This document shows, one piece after another, positions 39,091 through 42,872 of a DNA stretch of 42,872 bases. The notes beneath the pieces were generated by a model, which saw only the letters and a list, made by a program, of their open reading frames with translations, made no database searches and had not been told where the DNA came from. The stretch comes from Seminavis robusta (taxonomy: Eukaryota; Bacillariophyta; Bacillariophyceae; Naviculales; Naviculaceae), in NCBI GenBank assembly GCA_903772945.1, contig CAICTM010000913.1, positions 1 to 42,872 on the forward strand. The letters are read 5' to 3'. The position numbers and the translations under genes are program-made. Positions within the stretch are counted from its first letter, which is position 1. Every line of letters begins with the position of its first letter.

Positions 39091-41958
39091 TTAACAAGTT
39101 TTTTGCTTCTTCGTTGGTGGTGGAACAGAAGGTGTAACCTCTTGGGCTTTCTTCTGACATTCCCTGTAAAGTGTGGCGTTCAAGTGGAAGGACAATAATT
39201 CCTTAAGGCAAATTGTGTCTTCCACACTCTTGGGAGTAAGTCCTGACGCTCGAAGAATGCGTCTTTGTTCGTTCGAAACTGACAATCCAAGACTATTGAT
39301 TGCCTTTATCTTGTGCTGCGTCGACAGTGACTCCAGGAACTCCTCATTGGACACTAGCATCTTGGGCGTGGCTCTTGCTGTCCTACCATCCTTCAATAGA
39401 CCACCCTCGTACATGCCATCACGTCTTCCTCTAGCTTGGGCCTTGAAACCTGTTCGACGAGTGTTACTTCTCACTTTCCTCATGTCTTCAATCGAAACGT
39501 CGAAGTGACCAAGGTTACTCCGGATGTGGGCAGCTGCAGGACAGTTATATCCCAATCTCTTCCTACAGTCTTCACAGTCACCAGTGACTTGACCGTCGTG
39601 TGCGATCGACAACAAGCAGCTGTTTCTACTGACTGACACCATCTTCTGCGCCGTTAAGTCCATCGGCTGCCCTTTATTGGAATAGAGATCTTCGAAAGGT
39701 TCTTCATCGCCATTCAACGAAGAATGGATTCTTTGGATCCTCTCTTTCGTTAGTGGGACACCAATCATGTAACCGACATTGCATATCCATGCTACCGGTT
39801 TTCCAGTCGCTTCAAACTGAATTGGAATGATATCTCGATTTGGTTTCATGAATGAGCTCAAGATCAAACAGAGGCGGGAACAGGTCCTTGGAATGACTAT
39901 AGTACACGGATCGCCACGATCTAATGCATCCCTCTTGAGCAAGCTTGGGTAAGTGTCCACCAGCAATCGTGGTAATGAAACATTCAAAGCAATAGGGGCA
40001 TTCTTGCCTTTCATGTTGTGATGGTGATGGCTTTCATTGCTGTTACTCACTGTGTAAACACCCGCATGACCAGGGCGACTGTAATTGAAGTTGAAGTACG
40101 GTCCTTCTCCATACATTTTTAGGAAGTGGAGAGCCGCTGACGACTCTCCACGTTCCTCGATCCAGTTTCGCATTATCAGCTCTGTGATCTTTATCTTCTG
40201 TTTGGTGGTTTTACAGTGATGGATCATCTGAATGTGTCTGTGAGCAAGGGAGTGCTGGTTGCTATTTCCCTTCGCGAAATGTCGATCTCGAATCTTCCTT
40301 ACGTATCCGTCGTTTTTGGCGAAGTGTTGAGTAATGTGAAAGTAGCAGGGAGTTGCTCCGCTGCTGTTGGATACGTCCAGACATCTGCTCCTCCAACTCA
40401 CCCAATCGAACAGGGGTTTTACCACTTTCACCTCCGCTGGAGGCATCACTGGAGAAGAATGAACCAGTGATAAACTCGCTGATCTATCCGGAATGATGGA
40501 AGCAACTTTCGTGGTAGATGATTCGAGTTCCACTGCCAAATGGTTTTCACAACAATCAACCTTTGTTCTCCTTGTACCCATCGGCTGCTTGATTAAAGTG
40601 TCGTCATCACAAATGGTTGGATGCCGATGGAAGAATCGGTGGGCTTTGATGAACGCATCTGCACGATCAGATGTGCCCCAATCAATGGCAAACCGAACGT
40701 TGAACAGTTGCCAACAGAGATCACGGAGAACGTACAGAGAATGACAATAGGGATAATACCTCTCAGCACCCACATGCAGGTAACAGATTGGTCTGAGAGA
40801 GGCAGTCACTTGGTTCTGTGTTTCACGTTCCTTTACAGAAAGTGTTCCAATTGTTACCATTGTGCTCAGGTCAAGGCAAGTTCCACCAGTTCCATCAGAG
40901 CAAATCTGCCGCGTTCCAGGCATCCTACTGGCAACATTCAGAAGCATGAACAAACCGGTCGGTGAAGTAACAAGAAATGACTGTTCCATCTTTTCGTTGA
41001 AATCATTCCTTTTGCTCGGTGAATCAAGACACATCGCATGCTTGAACCGATTGTGCATGGCGCCATAAGTCAGATCCACAACGAACATTGCATCCACTTT
41101 GGTCCCGAGGGCAGCCGCAAGAGAATCCGCCGATTCATATCTTTTCGGCGAATAATCGGGAGGCAGAGTAAGTCGCCAGTTGAGGAGTGCTCGGTATAGA
41201 TTGTACGCATTGACCAGGTCCTTGTTTGTACCCAAGCTTTGCTCAATGTATTTCACTTTTCTGTGGTTCATGTAGTTGCGCAATTGTCGCTTCAGGTGTT
41301 CTCTGTACTCTGGTTGCAGCAAATACAGGTGTTGTTCCATCGGATGATTCCTACACTGCGGTCTGGAAGCACATTCAAGTGCTTCCATAATCGCTCGAAG
41401 CATCTCCTCCGCAGCAATCTTGAGTACAGATCTATTCCGTGCAGTTGCCTCAAAAGACAGCATCTCGTTCATAAATGCAACTATGCAGTTGGGCAAACCA
41501 TGTTGTTCCGACGGTGAGCTCGGACTCTTGCACACTGTGTGGTTGTGAGAAAGAAAGCCTTTGGTAAAGACCTTGTAAACAGGTGCGGCCTGTTCAATAG
41601 TAAAGCATCGGATTTGACATCGCCATTTGCACTTATACGAAACTCCGGTGCTGGCATCCGTGTAGTTAGCAATGCAATGAAACTTGAACTTCTTCAAGCC
41701 AGGTATCCCCTTTTCAGTGCCATCGGCTTTCAGACAATACTGACCAGCATGATAGCCACCAAAATGCTTTTCGATCTGTGCCAAGGCATCTTCAATAGTT
41801 TTACACGGAGGGCATTTCGGTTCTTCTGTGAAATCACAATAACGAGGAGGTCTCTTGTTGCCGTAAGTCATGGTGGGTGCCAGGCTACGAGCATTTGTGT
41901 CGTTTCCCCAATACGTTGTACGAGGATACATTCCCGTATTCGTCCACTGGTTCGACAT
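39091..41958 (-). CDS. MULE-type transposase with WRKY/FLYWCH-like zinc finger
   Basis: 955 residues from the ATG at 41958 (MSNQWTNTGM); the longer frame to 42006 has no ATG. An N-terminal Cys/His segment (FHCIAN, CKWRCQIRC, GFLSHNH at about 134-140) matches the C2-HxH finger that precedes many MULE cores and contacts element ends. The catalytic part follows MULE order: ICSDGTGGTC (first Asp), PICYLHVGAERYYPY, FAIDWGTSDRADAFIKA (second Asp) and CYFHITQHF (C-x2-H motif), with a candidate Glu in SNSNESHHHH. About 110 residues are inserted between the second Asp and C-x2-H. The C-terminus has a further cluster (CEDCRKRLGYNCPAAAH) and a basic tail. The frame is complete, so this copy could be recently active or domesticated. 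Confidence 0.82.
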   Translation of the reverse strand: MSNQWTNTGMYPRTTYWGNDTNARSLAPTMTYGNKRPPRYCDFTEEPKCPPCKTIEDALAQIEKHFGGYHAGQYCLKADGTEKGIPGLKKFKFHCIANYTDASTGVSYKCKWRCQIRCFTIEQAAPVYKVFTKGFLSHNHTVCKSPSSPSEQHGLPNCIVAFMNEMLSFEATARNRSVLKIAAEEMLRAIMEALECASRPQCRNHPMEQHLYLLQPEYREHLKRQLRNYMNHRKVKYIEQSLGTNKDLVNAYNLYRALLNWRLTLPPDYSPKRYESADSLAAALGTKVDAMFVVDLTYGAMHNRFKHAMCLDSPSKRNDFNEKMEQSFLVTSPTGLFMLLNVASRMPGTRQICSDGTGGTCLDLSTMVTIGTLSVKERETQNQVTASLRPICYLHVGAERYYPYCHSLYVLRDLCWQLFNVRFAIDWGTSDRADAFIKAHRFFHRHPTICDDDTLIKQPMGTRRTKVDCCENHLAVELESSTTKVASIIPDRSASLSLVHSSPVMPPAEVKVVKPLFDWVSWRSRCLDVSNSSGATPCYFHITQHFAKNDGYVRKIRDRHFAKGNSNQHSLAHRHIQMIHHCKTTKQKIKITELIMRNWIEERGESSAALHFLKMYGEGPYFNFNYSRPGHAGVYTVSNSNESHHHHNMKGKNAPIALNVSLPRLLVDTYPSLLKRDALDRGDPCTIVIPRTCSRLCLILSSFMKPNRDIIPIQFEATGKPVAWICNVGYMIGVPLTKERIQRIHSSLNGDEEPFEDLYSNKGQPMDLTAQKMVSVSRNSCLLSIAHDGQVTGDCEDCRKRLGYNCPAAAHIRSNLGHFDVSIEDMRKVRSNTRRTGFKAQARGRRDGMYEGGLLKDGRTARATPKMLVSNEEFLESLSTQHKIKAINSLGLSVSNEQRRILRASGLTPKSVEDTICLKELLSFHLNATLYRECQKKAQEVTPSVPPPTKKQKTC
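39091..41958. mobile_element. Mutator-like element, coding core (ends not found)
   Basis: Called from the transposase alone. MULEs usually have long terminal inverted repeats and 8-11 bp target duplications; none was found by eye between 36040-36540 or 38690-39090 and 41960-42270. The acidic gene at 36538-38682 may or may not be inside it. Confidence 0.6.
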
Positions 41959-42058
41959 GATGCGGCTGAGTGCAATGTCAATACTAGCAGACGACAAAAC
42001 TAACAAAAGTGATAATGTTTTATTCGCGATGGAGCCTTAGAAATCCTGCCTATTTCAT

Positions 42059-42081
42059 GGAGTTTCGAAACATCAAACTCC
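42059..42081. other. Short perfect hairpin
   Basis: GGAGTTT, a 9-nt loop, then AAACTCC, about 100 nt upstream of the MULE transposase start. It could be a subterminal palindrome of the element or chance. Confidence 0.35.
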
Positions 42082-42272
42082 TACATTTTCGAGAATCTTC
42101 CTGGTCTTTGAAGCATCTAACTGATGTATTCCGCAGCCCTTTCATTACATTTGAATCTATCGACAGGAAAATTTGACTTCATTGGAGGCACGACCACTCC
42201 GACAACAAAGATTATTCCTTCCCGCTTCATTTCTCAGCGAGGTACAACAACAACTGCTTGGATTATTCCACC

Positions 42273-42872
42273 ATGGCGGCATTGCGCAATTTCCACCGTC
42301 CTTCTACCTTCACCACGGACCAGACAACAAGAACTAGCTACTATCCGTCGCGATCCCGTCGCATCAGCAGAACATTGGTAGAGTGCCGAGAGCCGTGACC
42401 GTACCTTTTTGTTGCCTCTTATGCTGTTTCTTACCAATTCTTCTTTCATTACAATTTCCACATCAACAGAAAGACAACGGCCATGGCGTGCCATTCATTA
42501 CAACCAAGCATCAACAGCCGCGATCTTCCTTCTACAACAACCAAGAGCATCCAAACCACCACACCGAATCCACCATCTTGATATTACATGGTACGTGTCG
42601 CCGTTGTTGTTTCTTCCAAACGTGACTTGACTTAAATGATTCATTCGACTAACTCATTTTGGCTTCTGTGTTATCTCGTCCTCGTGACTTAACTATCGTG
42701 ACTGCACATAAATCTCACACGTTTTCTATTTATGTGTTTACGAGCGAGCCAATCCATGTGAGTCGCCATGTTATGGAAAGGTCGAGGATGTGGTTTGGAA
42801 GCGCGATTCGATTCATTCGATTGCTTCCTTTTTGCAAGTGGAACATTCCCAAGCAAGACCCCACCTTCGTAT
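42273..42872 (+). CDS. Partial gene, first exons, runs off right edge
   Basis: The model starts at the ATG in CCACCATGG (42273). Exon 1 is 42273-42377 and exon 2 is 42470-42590, joined in phase 0 across a 92-bp intron (GTAGAG...CATCAACAG with a pyrimidine-rich 3' part). A GTACGT donor follows exon 2, and an acceptor near 42748 would open exon 3 in frame to the window end. The encoded start is Arg/Ser-rich (MAALRNFHRPSTF, SYYPSRSRRISR), then reaches a strand-like ESTILILHG at the end of exon 2. ILHG could be the first strand and oxyanion loop of an alpha/beta hydrolase, but the exon 3 sequence does not confirm that. No function is assigned. Confidence 0.35.

Overview
The window looks like nuclear DNA of a photosynthetic stramenopile, most likely a pennate diatom. 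Four observations support this. Short GT-AG introns can be placed inside several genes. Three or four proteins carry a signal peptide ending in an A|F junction (ASAF in the YGGT protein, MAF in the carrier, DAF in the PPR protein), the bipartite plastid-import signal of secondary red plastids. A hybrid histidine kinase and RNI-type LRR proteins of diatom style are present. The left edge holds a Ty3/gypsy element of the type common in diatom genomes. Species was not determined; all calls were made by eye without database searches.

Layout. 1-5800: a decayed Ty3/gypsy retrotransposon on the minus strand, cut by the window edge: ORF1 of unknown function, gag (broken), retropepsin, then a heavily frameshifted RT-RNase H. 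6670-17740: ordinary small genes: an ankyrin-like fragment, an LRR protein, a two-exon plastid YGGT (Ycf19-like) protein, a two-exon PPR protein, a doubtful small ORF, a secreted M28 aminopeptidase and a doubtful two-exon 90-residue gene. 18291-22645: an unassigned 198-residue ORF facing, and overlapping by its stop, a two-exon 1236-residue protein with a DUF6729-like zinc ribbon and an RNase-H-like D/D/D core, which I read as a transposase of a poorly described element. 23218-36031: a mitochondrial coiled-coil protein, a membrane protein, a six-exon CHASE hybrid histidine kinase, a plastid-type S-adenosylmethionine-carrier-like protein, a 0.76-kb degenerate repeat array and a small internally duplicated protein. 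36538-41958: an acidic disordered protein followed by a MULE-type transposase. 42273-42872: the first exons of a gene that runs off the right edge.

The genes do not form one pathway. The plastid proteins (YGGT, PPR, SAM carrier) are consistent with organelle biogenesis, but they are separate transcription units. Intergenic DNA is rich in the self-complementary tetramers GTAC and CTAG and holds several local repeat families. The strongest leads for something new are the DUF6729-like element, the roughly 155-residue insertion inside the dimerisation/phosphoacceptor hairpin of the histidine kinase, the AATTGTGAGAAATCG array, and a +1 slippery site at the gag/protease junction.
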